DNA of 64,000 nucleotides from Comamonadaceae bacterium UBA2121 (GTDB lineage Bacteria > Pseudomonadota > Gammaproteobacteria > Burkholderiales > Burkholderiaceae_C): assembly GCA_002331385.1 (NCBI GenBank), contig DCYB01000012.1, forward strand, positions 306,381-370,380, read 5' to 3'. The position numbers and the translations under genes are program-made. Below are positions 10,085 to 19,264 of the stretch, in pieces. The notes under the pieces are model-generated. The model saw nothing but the letters and a program-made list of their open reading frames with translations, searched no databases and was not told where the DNA came from. Within the stretch, counting starts at the first letter, position 1, and each line of letters begins with the position of its first letter.

Positions 10085-11551
10085 ATGAGCTTTGACCTCG
10101 TTTTGTTTGGCGGTACAGGCGACCTGGCTTGGCGCAAGCTGCTGCCCGCGCTATTTCAGGCATGGCGTCACGGGTCGATCCCGCAAGACGCCCGCATTAT
10201 TGGTGTTGCACGCGATTCATTGAGTAACGATGACTACCGTGCACTCATCGCGTCGCGGCTGGACGTGGTCGAATCCGACAAGCGCCCCAGCGCCGAAGAG
10301 TTCACCCGGTTCGCGAGCCTGTTGTACTACCTGCGCATGGACCTCACGGCGACGCCGGACTATGAGCGTCTGGCCCACATGCTGCGCGAACGGGATGCGC
10401 AAACCGTGGTGCTGTACCTTGCCACCGCGCCCAACCTGTTCACCACGGCGTGCCAGCAGCTCGGCGCCGTCGGACTGAACACGCCGCGCACGCGCGTGGT
10501 GCTGGAAAAACCCCTCGGGCACGACCTGGCATCCAACCGCGACATCAACGCCGCTGTGCGCCGGGTGTTCGATGAATGGCAGATCTTCCGCATCGACCAC
10601 TATTTGGGCAAACCCTCCGTGCAGAACCTGCTGGCGCTGCGCTTTGGCAATGCCCTGTTCGAGCCGTTGTGGCGGCGCGAAACCATTGGCAGCGTGGAGA
10701 TCACCATCGCAGAGCAGCTCGGCGTTGCCAAGCGCGGCGCGTTCTATGAAAGCACAGGCGCGTTGCGTGACATGGTGCAGAACCACGCGCTGCAATTGCT
10801 GTGCGCGATCGCCATGGAGCCGCCCATCAACGCGCATGCCGACGCCATCCGCGATGAAAAGCTCAAGGTGCTGCGCTCGCTCGTGCCGTGGAGCCCGATC
10901 ACGCTTGCGCGCGATGTGGTGCGCGGCCAATACACCGCAGGAACACTGGGCGGCGAACAGGTGCCGGGCTATCGGCAGGAAGCGGGAGTTGCGCCCGACA
11001 GCCGCACCGAAACCTTCGTGGCCCTGCGCGCCGAGATCGCCAATTGGCGCTGGGCAGGTGTGCCCTTCTACATTCGCACCGGCAAACGCATGGCCGCACA
11101 CGAAGCGCACATCGCCGTGAATTTCCGTCCGGCACCCCACCCCATCTACCGCACGCCGCTGGGCATGAGCAATCGCCTGGTCATCCACTTGCAGCCGCGT
11201 GATGGACTCGCCCTGCACCTGTTTTCGGCGGGCAGCGACAAGCGCGGTGCGCGTGCGGCTGACGTGCAGTCGCTGGCGCCGGTGCAGCTCGATCTGGACT
11301 TCGACACCCGCTTCGGCAAGGAGCGGGTGGGCGCCTACGAACGCCTGCTGCTCGACGTGATCGCCGGGCGTCTCAACCTGTTCGTGCGCGCCGACGAGCA
11401 AGAGGCTGCATGGCGCTGGATCGAGCCGATCATGCAGTCATGGCAAGAATCGGATGAGGGACCGCGCCCTTACCCCGCAGGTTCCTGGGGGCCCAGCGCT
11501 GCCAGCGCTCTCGTGGCGCGCGACGGCAATACCTGGATGGAAGAATGCTAG
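10085..11551 (+). CDS. zwf: Glucose-6-phosphate 1-dehydrogenase
   Basis: First step of the oxidative pentose phosphate and Entner-Doudoroff routes: glucose-6-phosphate + NADP to 6-phosphogluconolactone. The 488 residues show the Rossmann GGTGDLAWRKLLPAL at the N-terminus and the catalytic RIDHYLGK motif (the His/Lys substrate site), then PFYIRTGKRM. There is no recognisable ribosome site before the ATG, and a -10-like hexamer ends 7 nt upstream, so the mRNA may be leaderless. The last 7 nt overlap the downstream regulator gene. Confidence 0.97.
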   Translation: MSFDLVLFGGTGDLAWRKLLPALFQAWRHGSIPQDARIIGVARDSLSNDDYRALIASRLDVVESDKRPSAEEFTRFASLLYYLRMDLTATPDYERLAHMLRERDAQTVVLYLATAPNLFTTACQQLGAVGLNTPRTRVVLEKPLGHDLASNRDINAAVRRVFDEWQIFRIDHYLGKPSVQNLLALRFGNALFEPLWRRETIGSVEITIAEQLGVAKRGAFYESTGALRDMVQNHALQLLCAIAMEPPINAHADAIRDEKLKVLRSLVPWSPITLARDVVRGQYTAGTLGGEQVPGYRQEAGVAPDSRTETFVALRAEIANWRWAGVPFYIRTGKRMAAHEAHIAVNFRPAPHPIYRTPLGMSNRLVIHLQPRDGLALHLFSAGSDKRGARAADVQSLAPVQLDLDFDTRFGKERVGAYERLLLDVIAGRLNLFVRADEQEAAWRWIEPIMQSWQESDEGPRPYPAGSWGPSAASALVARDGNTWMEEC

Positions 11552-12390
11552 ACCGCATCACCGCATCAATGTCCTCGCTCGCACCCGCAGAGCAACGCGT
11601 CGCCCAACTGGTGCTCGAAGATCCGCGCGCGTTTTCGCATCTGCCCGTGCGCGAACTCGCTGCGCGCGCAGGCGTGAGCAAGCCCACGGTCGTGCGCTTT
11701 TGCCGCAGCATGGGCTACGACGGCCTGGCGGATTTCAAGCTCAAGTTGGCCGGTAGCGTGAGCGAAGGCGTGCCATTCATTCACCGCAGCGTGGACGTGG
11801 ACGACAAGACCAGCGATGTGCTGGTGAAGGTCGTGGACAACGCCGTCGCCGCCTTCCTGCAATACCGCAATGCAGCCAGTACGGCGGCGCTGGAGCGCGC
11901 AGCGCTGGCCATTGCCGCCACGTGGCAGACCGGCAAGCGCATCGAGTTTTACGGAGCGGGCAATTCCGGCATCGTCGCGCAGGACGGCCAGCACAAGTTC
12001 TTTCGCCTCGGCATCACCAGCATCAGCACCAGCGATGGCCACATGCAGGTGATGAGCGCCACCCTGCTCGGCCCCGGCGACTGCGCGGTCATCATCAGCA
12101 ACTCAGGGCGCACGCGCGATCTGATGGACGCTGCCGACATCGCACGCAAGAACGGTGCAACCACCATCGCCATCACCGCCAGTGGATCGCCTCTTGCGCA
12201 CACCTGCCAGATCCATCTCGCAGCCGATCACCCCGAAGGCTACGACCGCTACAGCCCGATGGTGTCGCGCCTGCTGCACCTGCTCATCATCGATGTGCTG
12301 GCCACTGCCGTGGCCCTGCGCATTGGCGAGCCGCTGCAGCCCGTGCTGCAGCAGATGAAGAACAACCTGCGCGCCAAACGCTATACGTAA
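11545..12390 (+). CDS. hexR: RpiR-family regulator, HexR-like (HTH + SIS)
   Basis: Transcriptional regulator of sugar-phosphate metabolism; 281 residues. The N-terminal HTH_6 domain (about 1-75; LPVRELAARAGVSKPTVVRF is the helix-turn-helix) is followed by a SIS sugar-phosphate-binding domain (about 125-260, with FYGAGNSGIVAQD and IISNSGRTRD). In HexR proteins the SIS domain senses 2-keto-3-deoxy-6-phosphogluconate. Placement directly after zwf with a 7-nt overlap fits HexR and suggests autoregulation through the palindrome before zwf. The symbol follows family and context, not experiment. Confidence 0.85.
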   Translation: MLDRITASMSSLAPAEQRVAQLVLEDPRAFSHLPVRELAARAGVSKPTVVRFCRSMGYDGLADFKLKLAGSVSEGVPFIHRSVDVDDKTSDVLVKVVDNAVAAFLQYRNAASTAALERAALAIAATWQTGKRIEFYGAGNSGIVAQDGQHKFFRLGITSISTSDGHMQVMSATLLGPGDCAVIISNSGRTRDLMDAADIARKNGATTIAITASGSPLAHTCQIHLAADHPEGYDRYSPMVSRLLHLLIIDVLATAVALRIGEPLQPVLQQMKNNLRAKRYT

Positions 12391-12403
12391 TGACGCGGTG
12401 CGC

Positions 12404-12907
12404 TCAGGCGGCGCGTCCGTAGGTGGAGGTGAAGCCCGCCTTGGCGATGGTGTTGGCGTTCACCATGAAGCCTGCCAGCGCGCAGGTGGCGTCGTCCGGC
12501 AGATCGAGTTGGTCGACGGACAGCGCGTGCAGCGTGAACACGTAGCGATGGGGCTTGTCGCCGGGCGGTGGGCAAAAGCCACCAAACTCCATCAACCCGT
12601 AATCGTTGCGTACGTGGCGCGCCCCAGCGGGCAGTTGCGCGCCACCCTTTTCACCCGCATTGGCGGCGAGTGCGTTGGTGTCGACAGGAATGTTGACCAC
12701 GAACCAATGCCACCAGCCCGAGCCCGTGGGCGCATCCGGGTCGTACACGGTCAACGCAAAACTCTTCGTGCCTTCGGGTGCGCCGCTCCACTGCAATGCG
12801 GGGGACTGGTTGTCGCCCGAGCAGCCAAAGCCGTTGAACTCGAAACGCGCATCGATGCTCGCGTTCGCGGCAATCTCGGGACTGGTGAGGGTGAATGCTG
12901 TCGTCAT
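12404..12907 (-). CDS. YbhB/YbcL family PEBP (Raf-kinase-inhibitor-like) protein
   Basis: Small phosphatidylethanolamine-binding-protein fold, 167 residues. Family motifs are SPALQWSGAPEGTKSFALTVYD, read here in two parts (SPALQWSG; KSFALTVYDPDAP), then GWWHWFVVNIP and HRYVFTLHAL. No signal peptide follows the chosen start at 12907 (purine-rich GGCAGG upstream), so it is probably cytoplasmic. The function of bacterial members is poorly defined; E. coli ybhB/ybcL deletions have no clear core phenotype. Convergent with hexR, 13 nt apart. Confidence 0.88.
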   Translation of the reverse strand: MTTAFTLTSPEIAANASIDARFEFNGFGCSGDNQSPALQWSGAPEGTKSFALTVYDPDAPTGSGWWHWFVVNIPVDTNALAANAGEKGGAQLPAGARHVRNDYGLMEFGGFCPPPGDKPHRYVFTLHALSVDQLDLPDDATCALAGFMVNANTIAKAGFTSTYGRAA

Positions 12908-13025
12908 GAAACCTGCCTTTCTGTCATGCAAGCGCAAAGCGCCAGGAAATGCCGGACGCCACAAGGCCCCGGAGACATTCAAGTATGCCGCCGGAGCCTG
13001 CTTCTGACAAACCGGTTCGCCCGGC

Positions 13026-14954
13026 TTAACGGTTCACTCCCACGAAGCTCTTGGTGCTGTAGAGCGCATGCGGCAGACGACGCAGCGCGGGCAATCCGGT
13101 AGCCGCATCAGGCTGCTGTTTGGCGATGTAGTTGAAGAACACATCCGCGTCGAGCACGCCGATATCCAGGCGACGCGCCGCAGGCACAGCGGCCAGCGTC
13201 TTGTAGCCATCGCCGCCGGTTGCATTGAAGCTGAGCACGAACAGCTTGTAGACCTGCTCGTCGCGCAACGCACCCCATACGCCCGATTTGGCGTCGCGCA
13301 CCTCGATGCCCGATGCACGTTGGCCGAATGCGGCGGAGGCGTTCACATCAAACCGCAGACCACCGGTGTAGGGATAAGGGCCGGTACCACCACCCACACC
13401 GTAGACCGCCTCCAGTCCATCTTCCAGCATGCTCTTCACTTCCTTGCCGGTGATATCCAGACGGAACAGCATGTTGCCGAACGGCAGCACCTGAATCACC
13501 TGATCGGCAGTGACCACACCGTTGAGCGGAATGCGCACGCCACCGCCACTTTGCAGCGAGATGTCGGCACCGCCGTAATGTGCATTCGCCTCATCCAGAT
13601 AGGCCTGCGCCACCAGTTGCTGGATGTCCCCGCCGCGCACGCTGACACTGCCTTCGGCATTGCAGGCGGCGCTTGAACGTGTGTAGTCGACCGAACCCTC
13701 GCCGCCCGGCACACGACGCGAGCACAGCTCGGTCGGCACAAACGCCGATTGCGTTTTCTTGAACGTGGCCACGCGGTCCTTGTACGGTGCCAGCACTTGC
13801 GCCGCAGCAGCCGCCGCCGGGGTCACGCGCAGAAAGCCACTGGCCGCCACGCTCTCGTCGATGGCCTTGCGCTGCTCTTCGCTCACGTCCTTGCCGCCGA
13901 TGCGGTAGTTGTTGCCGATCAGTACATGCGGCGTGCCGCTGCACTGCGACACATCGCCATGGGCATCAAAGCTAACCTTAAGCTCGCCCACCACCTGCGC
14001 ATACTCCCACGCCTGAACGATGCACACGGGCTTGCCGTCCTTATCCGTTGTGCGTGTCGGGTACGCGCCGCCCGGCGTGCCCACGCCGATGCTCTTGAGC
14101 GCATCGGGGCCCAGCAGCGTGTGCGAGTCGCCGCCCACCACCACGTCCACGCCACTGAGTTTTTGTGCCACTTGCTGGTCGTAGCCGTAGCCGATGTGGC
14201 TCATCACGATGATCTTGTTGATGCCGTCCTTGCGCAGGGCATCGATGGCGCGCTGCGCGGCGACGGTTTCGTCCTCGAACGTCGTGTCTGGATCGGGGCT
14301 CGATGAGGCCTTGGTCTTTTGCGCAATCGTCAAACCCACGATGCCAATTTTCTGGCCACCGCGCTCCACCACCGTGGACGCCTTCACCGCGCCGGGCGCC
14401 TTGGCTGCGTTGAGCGCGGAGTTCGCGCCGAACTTTACGTTCGCGCTCAAGACAGGCGTCTTGCAACTGCCTTGATGCAGCAGATCGATGAAGCCCTTGA
14501 GTCCCGCGTCGCCCTTATCGAACTCATGGTTGCCCAGCGTGAACGCATCAAAGCACACCGTGTTCATCAGCGCGGCATCGGCCTCACCGACCTTGCCTGC
14601 GCGGTTGAAGTACAGCGAGCCCGTGAGCGCGTCGCCCGCGTGCAGTTTCAGGACGTTCTTCGAATTCTTCGCCAGCGTTTCCATGGCGGATGTCACGCGC
14701 GGAAAGCCACCCGCATCCACCGCGACGGCCGAGCGCTCGGCGCCGCCCGCTGACAGCTGCAGCGTTTTGGATGCAGAGTCGAGCGTGGAGTGATGGTCGT
14801 TGATGTGCAGGATGGTCAGATCAAGCGGCTCGCCCTTGGGGCCATCATCGCCCCCGCCTCCGCAGCCCGCCATGACAGCGGCAACCGCCAGCATGGCGGC
14901 GCCCATGCGTGCGTGGCGCACGCGCATTCCAGAATTCATCCATCGCAACCACAT
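13026..14954 (-). CDS. Lipoprotein bifunctional metallophosphatase / 5'-nucleotidase
   Basis: UshA/NadN-like enzyme that dephosphorylates extracellular nucleotides; 642 residues. The N-terminus carries a lipoprotein signal with lipobox VMAGC and a Gly/Asp linker, so it should be anchored in a membrane facing the periplasm. The metallophosphatase domain (about 45-330) has HINDHHS, HAGDALTG, GNHEFD, SHIGYGYD and GGDSHT, the complete dimetal set. The C-terminal 5_nucleotid_C domain shows SGGGVRIPLNG and FNATGGDGY. An AGGGAG Shine-Dalgarno precedes the first of three near ATGs (14954). Whether it prefers NAD, UDP-sugars or AMP cannot be told. Confidence 0.9.
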   Translation of the reverse strand: MWLRWMNSGMRVRHARMGAAMLAVAAVMAGCGGGGDDGPKGEPLDLTILHINDHHSTLDSASKTLQLSAGGAERSAVAVDAGGFPRVTSAMETLAKNSKNVLKLHAGDALTGSLYFNRAGKVGEADAALMNTVCFDAFTLGNHEFDKGDAGLKGFIDLLHQGSCKTPVLSANVKFGANSALNAAKAPGAVKASTVVERGGQKIGIVGLTIAQKTKASSSPDPDTTFEDETVAAQRAIDALRKDGINKIIVMSHIGYGYDQQVAQKLSGVDVVVGGDSHTLLGPDALKSIGVGTPGGAYPTRTTDKDGKPVCIVQAWEYAQVVGELKVSFDAHGDVSQCSGTPHVLIGNNYRIGGKDVSEEQRKAIDESVAASGFLRVTPAAAAAAQVLAPYKDRVATFKKTQSAFVPTELCSRRVPGGEGSVDYTRSSAACNAEGSVSVRGGDIQQLVAQAYLDEANAHYGGADISLQSGGGVRIPLNGVVTADQVIQVLPFGNMLFRLDITGKEVKSMLEDGLEAVYGVGGGTGPYPYTGGLRFDVNASAAFGQRASGIEVRDAKSGVWGALRDEQVYKLFVLSFNATGGDGYKTLAAVPAARRLDIGVLDADVFFNYIAKQQPDAATGLPALRRLPHALYSTKSFVGVNR

Positions 14955-15063
14955 CGTCTCTCCCTCAGGGAACAGGAAAAGACTGCATCCTCGAAAGACG
15001 ACGTGACAGGCCCATGAAGGGCGACCAAGACCTCAGCCGTTGGCGGTGTTTACCTTCAATTCA

Positions 15064-16107
15064 TCAGGCTGCCATAGGCTGGTTGGCAATTCGCCCTTCC
15101 TGCACGGCATGGCAGGCTACCTTGGTCACGTCTCCGTCATCGAGCAGTTGCGGGCGCTCGTTGCGGCAACGGTCGTTGGCATGCGGGCAGCGTGGGTTGA
15201 ACGCGCAGCCGGTTGGCGGGTTGAGCGGATTGGGCACCTCGCCCCGCACCGGCGTACGTGCGCGGCCCGTGTCGTGCATCTTGGGAATGGCATCGAGCAA
15301 CATGCGCGTGTAGGGATGGCGCGGGTTGGAGAACAGCTCGTGCTTGTCCGCAATTTCCACCAGTCGGCCCAGATACATGACGCCAACGCGATCGCTCACG
15401 TGGCGCACGACGGCCAGGTTGTGACTGATGAACAGATAGGTCAATTGGCGCTGGCGCTGCAGGTCCTTCATGATGTTGAGTACCTGCGCCTGCACCGACA
15501 CATCGAGCGCCGACGTCGGCTCGTCGCACACCAGAAACTCCGGCTCGGTGGCGAGCGCACGCGCAATCGAGATGCGCTGCCGCTGCCCGCCCGAAAACTG
15601 GTGCGGATACTTGAGCATGTCGGCCGGTGCGAGACCAACCGATTGCAGCAACTCGCCCACGCGCTGCGTCAACGCGGTTTTGTCGGAGATGAGGCCATGC
15701 TCGATCAATGGCTCGGCCACGATGTCGCGCACCAGCCAGCGCGGATTCAGGCTGGCGTACGGGTCCTGAAAAATCATCTGGATGCGCCTGCGCATATCCC
15801 GCATGCCGCGCCCCGCAAAGGCCGCGTGCGCGTCCTGCCCATCAAAATGAAAACTCCCGCGCGTGGGCCGGTACAGCCCCACGAGCAGGCGTGCGACAGT
15901 GCTCTTGCCGCAGCCAGACTCCCCGACCAAGGCCAGCGTCTTGCCCTTTTCGATGTCGAAGCTCACACCATCCACCGCATGCAGCAACGCGCGCGGTTTG
16001 CGCTCGAGCACGCGGTTCAGCCATGGGGCCGACACATCGAAGGTCTTGGCGAGGTCGTGTGCGCGCACCAGCGGCGCCTGTTCAGTTGGATGGGTCGGAT
16101 GGTTCAT
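15064..16107 (-). CDS. dppF: Dipeptide/oligopeptide ABC transporter ATP-binding protein, DppF/OppF type
   Basis: Second ATPase of a peptide/nickel-class importer; 347 residues. Walker A GESGCGKST, Q-loop FQDPYASLNP, signature FSGGQRQRI, Walker B FLVCDEPTSALD and the H-loop (ISHNL) are intact. The C-terminal oligopeptide/dipeptide extension carries the cysteine-rich GCAFNPRCPHANDRC typical of OppD/F. The ATG at 16107 overlaps the dppD stop (ATGA). It is last in the operon dppB-M20-dppC-dppD-dppF. The symbol denotes class only; the substrate is unknown. Confidence 0.93.
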   Translation of the reverse strand: MNHPTHPTEQAPLVRAHDLAKTFDVSAPWLNRVLERKPRALLHAVDGVSFDIEKGKTLALVGESGCGKSTVARLLVGLYRPTRGSFHFDGQDAHAAFAGRGMRDMRRRIQMIFQDPYASLNPRWLVRDIVAEPLIEHGLISDKTALTQRVGELLQSVGLAPADMLKYPHQFSGGQRQRISIARALATEPEFLVCDEPTSALDVSVQAQVLNIMKDLQRQRQLTYLFISHNLAVVRHVSDRVGVMYLGRLVEIADKHELFSNPRHPYTRMLLDAIPKMHDTGRARTPVRGEVPNPLNPPTGCAFNPRCPHANDRCRNERPQLLDDGDVTKVACHAVQEGRIANQPMAA

Positions 16108-17096
16108 GCGGCAACTCCCGCTGTGACTGGCACGCCCTGCTTCTCGCGCAGCCAGCAAGCCGCTCGCGTGGCCCCTGCTTGCATGAGATCAGGGCGATCG
16201 CTGCGGCATTTGTCAAACACCAATCGACAGCGCGGATTGAAGGCGCAACCCGGTGGAATCGCATTCAGGCGCGGCATGGCACCGTCGATCTGGTTGAGCC
16301 GTTCGCGGTCATCGAGAATGTCGGGAATCGATGCCATCAACCCCGCGGTGTAGGGATGCGCGGGTTGGTTGATGACCTCGTGCACGGGCCCGATTTCCAC
16401 CACACGCCCCGCGTACATCACGGCAACGCGATCGCAGGTTTCCGCAATCACGCCCATGTCGTGCGTGATCAGCATGACGGCTGCGCCGCGCGACTGGCAG
16501 ATGTTCTTGAGCAACGAAATGATCTGCGCCTGGATCGACACATCCAGCGCCGTCGTGGGCTCATCGGCCACGATGAGTTCGGGCTCTGCTGCCAACGCCA
16601 GTGCAATCACCACGCGCTGGCGCATGCCGCCGGAGAACTGGTGCGGATAGTGATCGATACGTTCCTCAGCCGCCGGAATGCCCGTGTCCTTCAACAGGGA
16701 GATCGCGCGCTCGCGCGCCTGCGCGGCGTTCAGTGGCAGGTGCGTGGTGATGGTTTCGATGAGTTGCCGCCCCACCGTGTAGAGTGGATTGAGCGAGGTG
16801 AGCGGATCCTGGAAGATGGCACCGATGCGTTTGCCGCGCACGTGGCGCATGGCTTCGGCGGGCAGGTGATCGATGCGCTCGCCGCGCAGCAGAATCTGGC
16901 CCGAGGCGATGTGACCGGGCGGCTCTAGCAAGCCGATGATGGACGCGCCCGTGAGCGATTTGCCCGCGCCCGACTCCCCCACGACGCCCAGAATTTCGCC
17001 CGGCGCGATGGTGAAGGACACGTCATCCAGCGCGCGCAATGTACCTTTGCGACCGGGAAATTCGACGACGAGGTTTTGCACTTCGAGTAGCGCCAT
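16104..17096 (-). CDS. dppD: Dipeptide/oligopeptide ABC transporter ATP-binding protein, DppD/OppD type
   Basis: First ATPase of the importer; 330 residues. Walker A GESGAGKS, Q-loop FQDPLTSLNP, signature FSGGMRQRV, Walker B LIVADEPTTALD and the C-terminal GCAFNPRCRLVFDKC extension are present. It starts 6 nt after the dppC stop and overlaps dppF by 4 nt, so the ATPase pair is coupled to the permease. Confidence 0.93.
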   Translation of the reverse strand: MALLEVQNLVVEFPGRKGTLRALDDVSFTIAPGEILGVVGESGAGKSLTGASIIGLLEPPGHIASGQILLRGERIDHLPAEAMRHVRGKRIGAIFQDPLTSLNPLYTVGRQLIETITTHLPLNAAQARERAISLLKDTGIPAAEERIDHYPHQFSGGMRQRVVIALALAAEPELIVADEPTTALDVSIQAQIISLLKNICQSRGAAVMLITHDMGVIAETCDRVAVMYAGRVVEIGPVHEVINQPAHPYTAGLMASIPDILDDRERLNQIDGAMPRLNAIPPGCAFNPRCRLVFDKCRSDRPDLMQAGATRAACWLREKQGVPVTAGVAA

Positions 17097-17102
17097 GGCT
17101 TC

Positions 17103-18029
17103 TTACCTCAGACGTGGATTGAGGGCGTCACGCAACCAGTCGCCCAGCAAATTGACCGACAGCGCAATCAACACCAGCATGACGCCGGGGAACACGGTGA
17201 TCCACCATTCGCCGGAAAACAGGTAGTCATTGCCGATGCGGATCAGCGTGCCGAGCGACGGCGACGTCGGGGGCGCTCCCACGCCCAGGAACGACAGCGT
17301 CGCCTCCGTGATGATGGCCGTGGCCACCTGAATCGTTGCCAGCACCATCACGGGGCCGAGCACATTGGGCAACACATGGCGCCGCATGATGCGCAGCGGC
17401 GCCACGCCGGTGACGCGCGCGGCCTGTACGTATTCCTTGCCATATTCGACCATGGTGCTTGCGCGCACGGTGCGGGCATACTGCACCCAGCCATTGCTGC
17501 CGGCAAAGGCAATCGCCAGCACCAGCACGCCAAAGGCCACGCCTTCCGCTGCGTCGGGATAGACCGCACGCGCCACGCCCGCGATGAGCAGCGCCACCAG
17601 AATGGCCGGGAAGGACGACACCACATCGCATGCGCGCATGAGCACGGCATCGATCCAGCCCCCCTTCGCGCCTGCGACCAAGCCCAGCGTCACGCCAATC
17701 ACGATCGACAGCGCCACCGACACGATGCCGACGATAAGCGAGATGCGTGCGCCATAGATCAGCGCGGAAAGTATGTCGCGGCCCTGATCGTCCGTGCCCA
17801 ACGGGTATTTCCAACTGCCCTGATCGGCCCACGCGGGCGGCAGGCGCGCATCGGACAGCTCCAGCGTGCTCAGATCGAACGGATTGTGCGGCGCGACCCA
17901 CGTCGCAAACACGGCGCAGAAAATGCAGATGAACGCGATCGTTGCCGCGCCGATGGCGACTGGCGACGTGCGAAAACTGTGCGCGACGTCGCTGTCGTAC
18001 CAGTGGGAGAAGGTTTGCCTCAGGCCCAT
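17103..18029 (-). CDS. dppC: Peptide-class ABC transporter permease, DppC/OppC type
   Basis: Inner-membrane permease; 308 residues. An N-terminal membrane segment (about 25-45) precedes the OppC N-domain and the motif LGTDDQGRDILSALIYGARIS that typifies DppC/OppC (cited in part: LGTDDQGRD). Five further hydrophobic segments and the EAA loop (EYVQAARVTGVAPLRIM) follow. The start at 18029 has TGGAG about 6 nt upstream. It follows the M20 hydrolase by 13 nt, so it belongs to the same transcript. Confidence 0.93.
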   Translation of the reverse strand: MGLRQTFSHWYDSDVAHSFRTSPVAIGAATIAFICIFCAVFATWVAPHNPFDLSTLELSDARLPPAWADQGSWKYPLGTDDQGRDILSALIYGARISLIVGIVSVALSIVIGVTLGLVAGAKGGWIDAVLMRACDVVSSFPAILVALLIAGVARAVYPDAAEGVAFGVLVLAIAFAGSNGWVQYARTVRASTMVEYGKEYVQAARVTGVAPLRIMRRHVLPNVLGPVMVLATIQVATAIITEATLSFLGVGAPPTSPSLGTLIRIGNDYLFSGEWWITVFPGVMLVLIALSVNLLGDWLRDALNPRLR

Positions 18030-18042
18030 CGCCACTCCATTC

Positions 18043-19263
18043 TCATTGCGCCATGCCCAGCGGCATGCCCTGCTCGATGATGCCGGCATGCAGCGCGGCG
18101 CCCAACGGCAGGATGTCGTCGTTGAAATCGTAGCGGCTGTTGTGCAACGTGCTGTTGCCAGCCCCCATGCCCTGACCGATGCGCAGATAGGCGCCCGGCT
18201 TGTTTTGCAGCATGAAGGAGAAGTCCTCCGCACCCATGCTCGGCTCCATATCGCGCACGACGTTCTCTGCGCCGACGACGCTCGCCGCCACGTCGCCCGC
18301 AAAGCCGGCTTCCGCTTCGGTGTTGATCGTGGCGGGGTAGATGCGTTCGTAGCGCACGTTCACGCTGGCACCAAAGCCCAGCGCAATGCCATTGCAGACC
18401 TCCTGGATGCGCCGCTCCACCATATCCTGCACGGCGGGGTCAAACGAACGCACCGTGCCCACCAGCGTCGCGCTGCCGGGCAGCACGCTGAACGCGCCAA
18501 GATCACCGGCCTGGATCGCGCACAGGCTGACCACCGCACTGTCCAGCGCGCGCACGTTGCGCGCCACAATGCCCTGCACGGCGGTGATGATGTGCCCCGC
18601 CACCAGCACCACGTCCACCGTCTGGTAGGGATGCGCACCGTGCCCGCCCCGGCCCGTGATGTCGATGGTGATGCGATCCGCCGCCGCCATCATGGCCCCG
18701 CCGTTCAGCCCGACGGTGCCGGGCTTCATCTGCGGCCAGTTGTGCATGGCAAAGACGGACTGGATCGGGAAGCGATCAAACAGACCGTCTTCGATCATCA
18801 CGCGCGCGCCACCCAGCCCTTCTTCTGCGGGCTGGAAAATAAGCGCGGCGGTCCCGTCGAATTGCCTCGTCGCCGCCAGATAGCGCGCTGCGCCCAGCAG
18901 CATGGTGACATGCCCGTCATGACCGCAACCGTGCATCAGGCCCGGGCGACACGACTTCCAAGTGAACTCGTTGCTCTCCTGCATGGGCAGTGCATCCATG
19001 TCTGCGCGCAGCCCAATCATGCTTCCCGTGGACCGGGACTGGCCGTGGATCAGCGCCACCATGCCGGTCTTGCCGATGCCCGTGTGCAGTTCGTCCACGC
19101 CACATTCGCGCAGCCCCTCGGCGATGCGCGCACTGGTGAACTTTTCTTCGAAGCCTATTTCCGGATGCGCGTGCAACTCACGCCTGAACGCCGTGAGTTC
19201 CGGATGGAATTGCGCGATGTGTGCAAACGCACGACCACCGGCCTTGAATCGGGCTGCCAGCAA
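18043..19263 (-). CDS. M20 family amidohydrolase (HipO/AbgB-like), probable TTG start
   Basis: Zinc/manganese-dependent hydrolase of N-acyl amino acids or small peptides, about 406 residues. Metal and catalytic motifs are present: RRELHAHPEIGFEE, the ADMDALPM pair, MHGCGHDGH, FQPAEEG, the GGHGAHP dimerisation-domain His and GAEDFSFM. No ATG fits between the dppB stop and the conserved N-terminus. GGGAGG followed 8 nt later by TTG at 19263 gives a well-formed start, and that TTG lies one base past the dppB stop. An ATG far upstream inside dppB (19332) is unlikely. Its place between two permease genes suggests it hydrolyses the imported substrate. Confidence 0.88.
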   Translation of the reverse strand: MLAARFKAGGRAFAHIAQFHPELTAFRRELHAHPEIGFEEKFTSARIAEGLRECGVDELHTGIGKTGMVALIHGQSRSTGSMIGLRADMDALPMQESNEFTWKSCRPGLMHGCGHDGHVTMLLGAARYLAATRQFDGTAALIFQPAEEGLGGARVMIEDGLFDRFPIQSVFAMHNWPQMKPGTVGLNGGAMMAAADRITIDITGRGGHGAHPYQTVDVVLVAGHIITAVQGIVARNVRALDSAVVSLCAIQAGDLGAFSVLPGSATLVGTVRSFDPAVQDMVERRIQEVCNGIALGFGASVNVRYERIYPATINTEAEAGFAGDVAASVVGAENVVRDMEPSMGAEDFSFMLQNKPGAYLRIGQGMGAGNSTLHNSRYDFNDDILPLGAALHAGIIEQGMPLGMAQ

Positions 19264-19264
19264 A

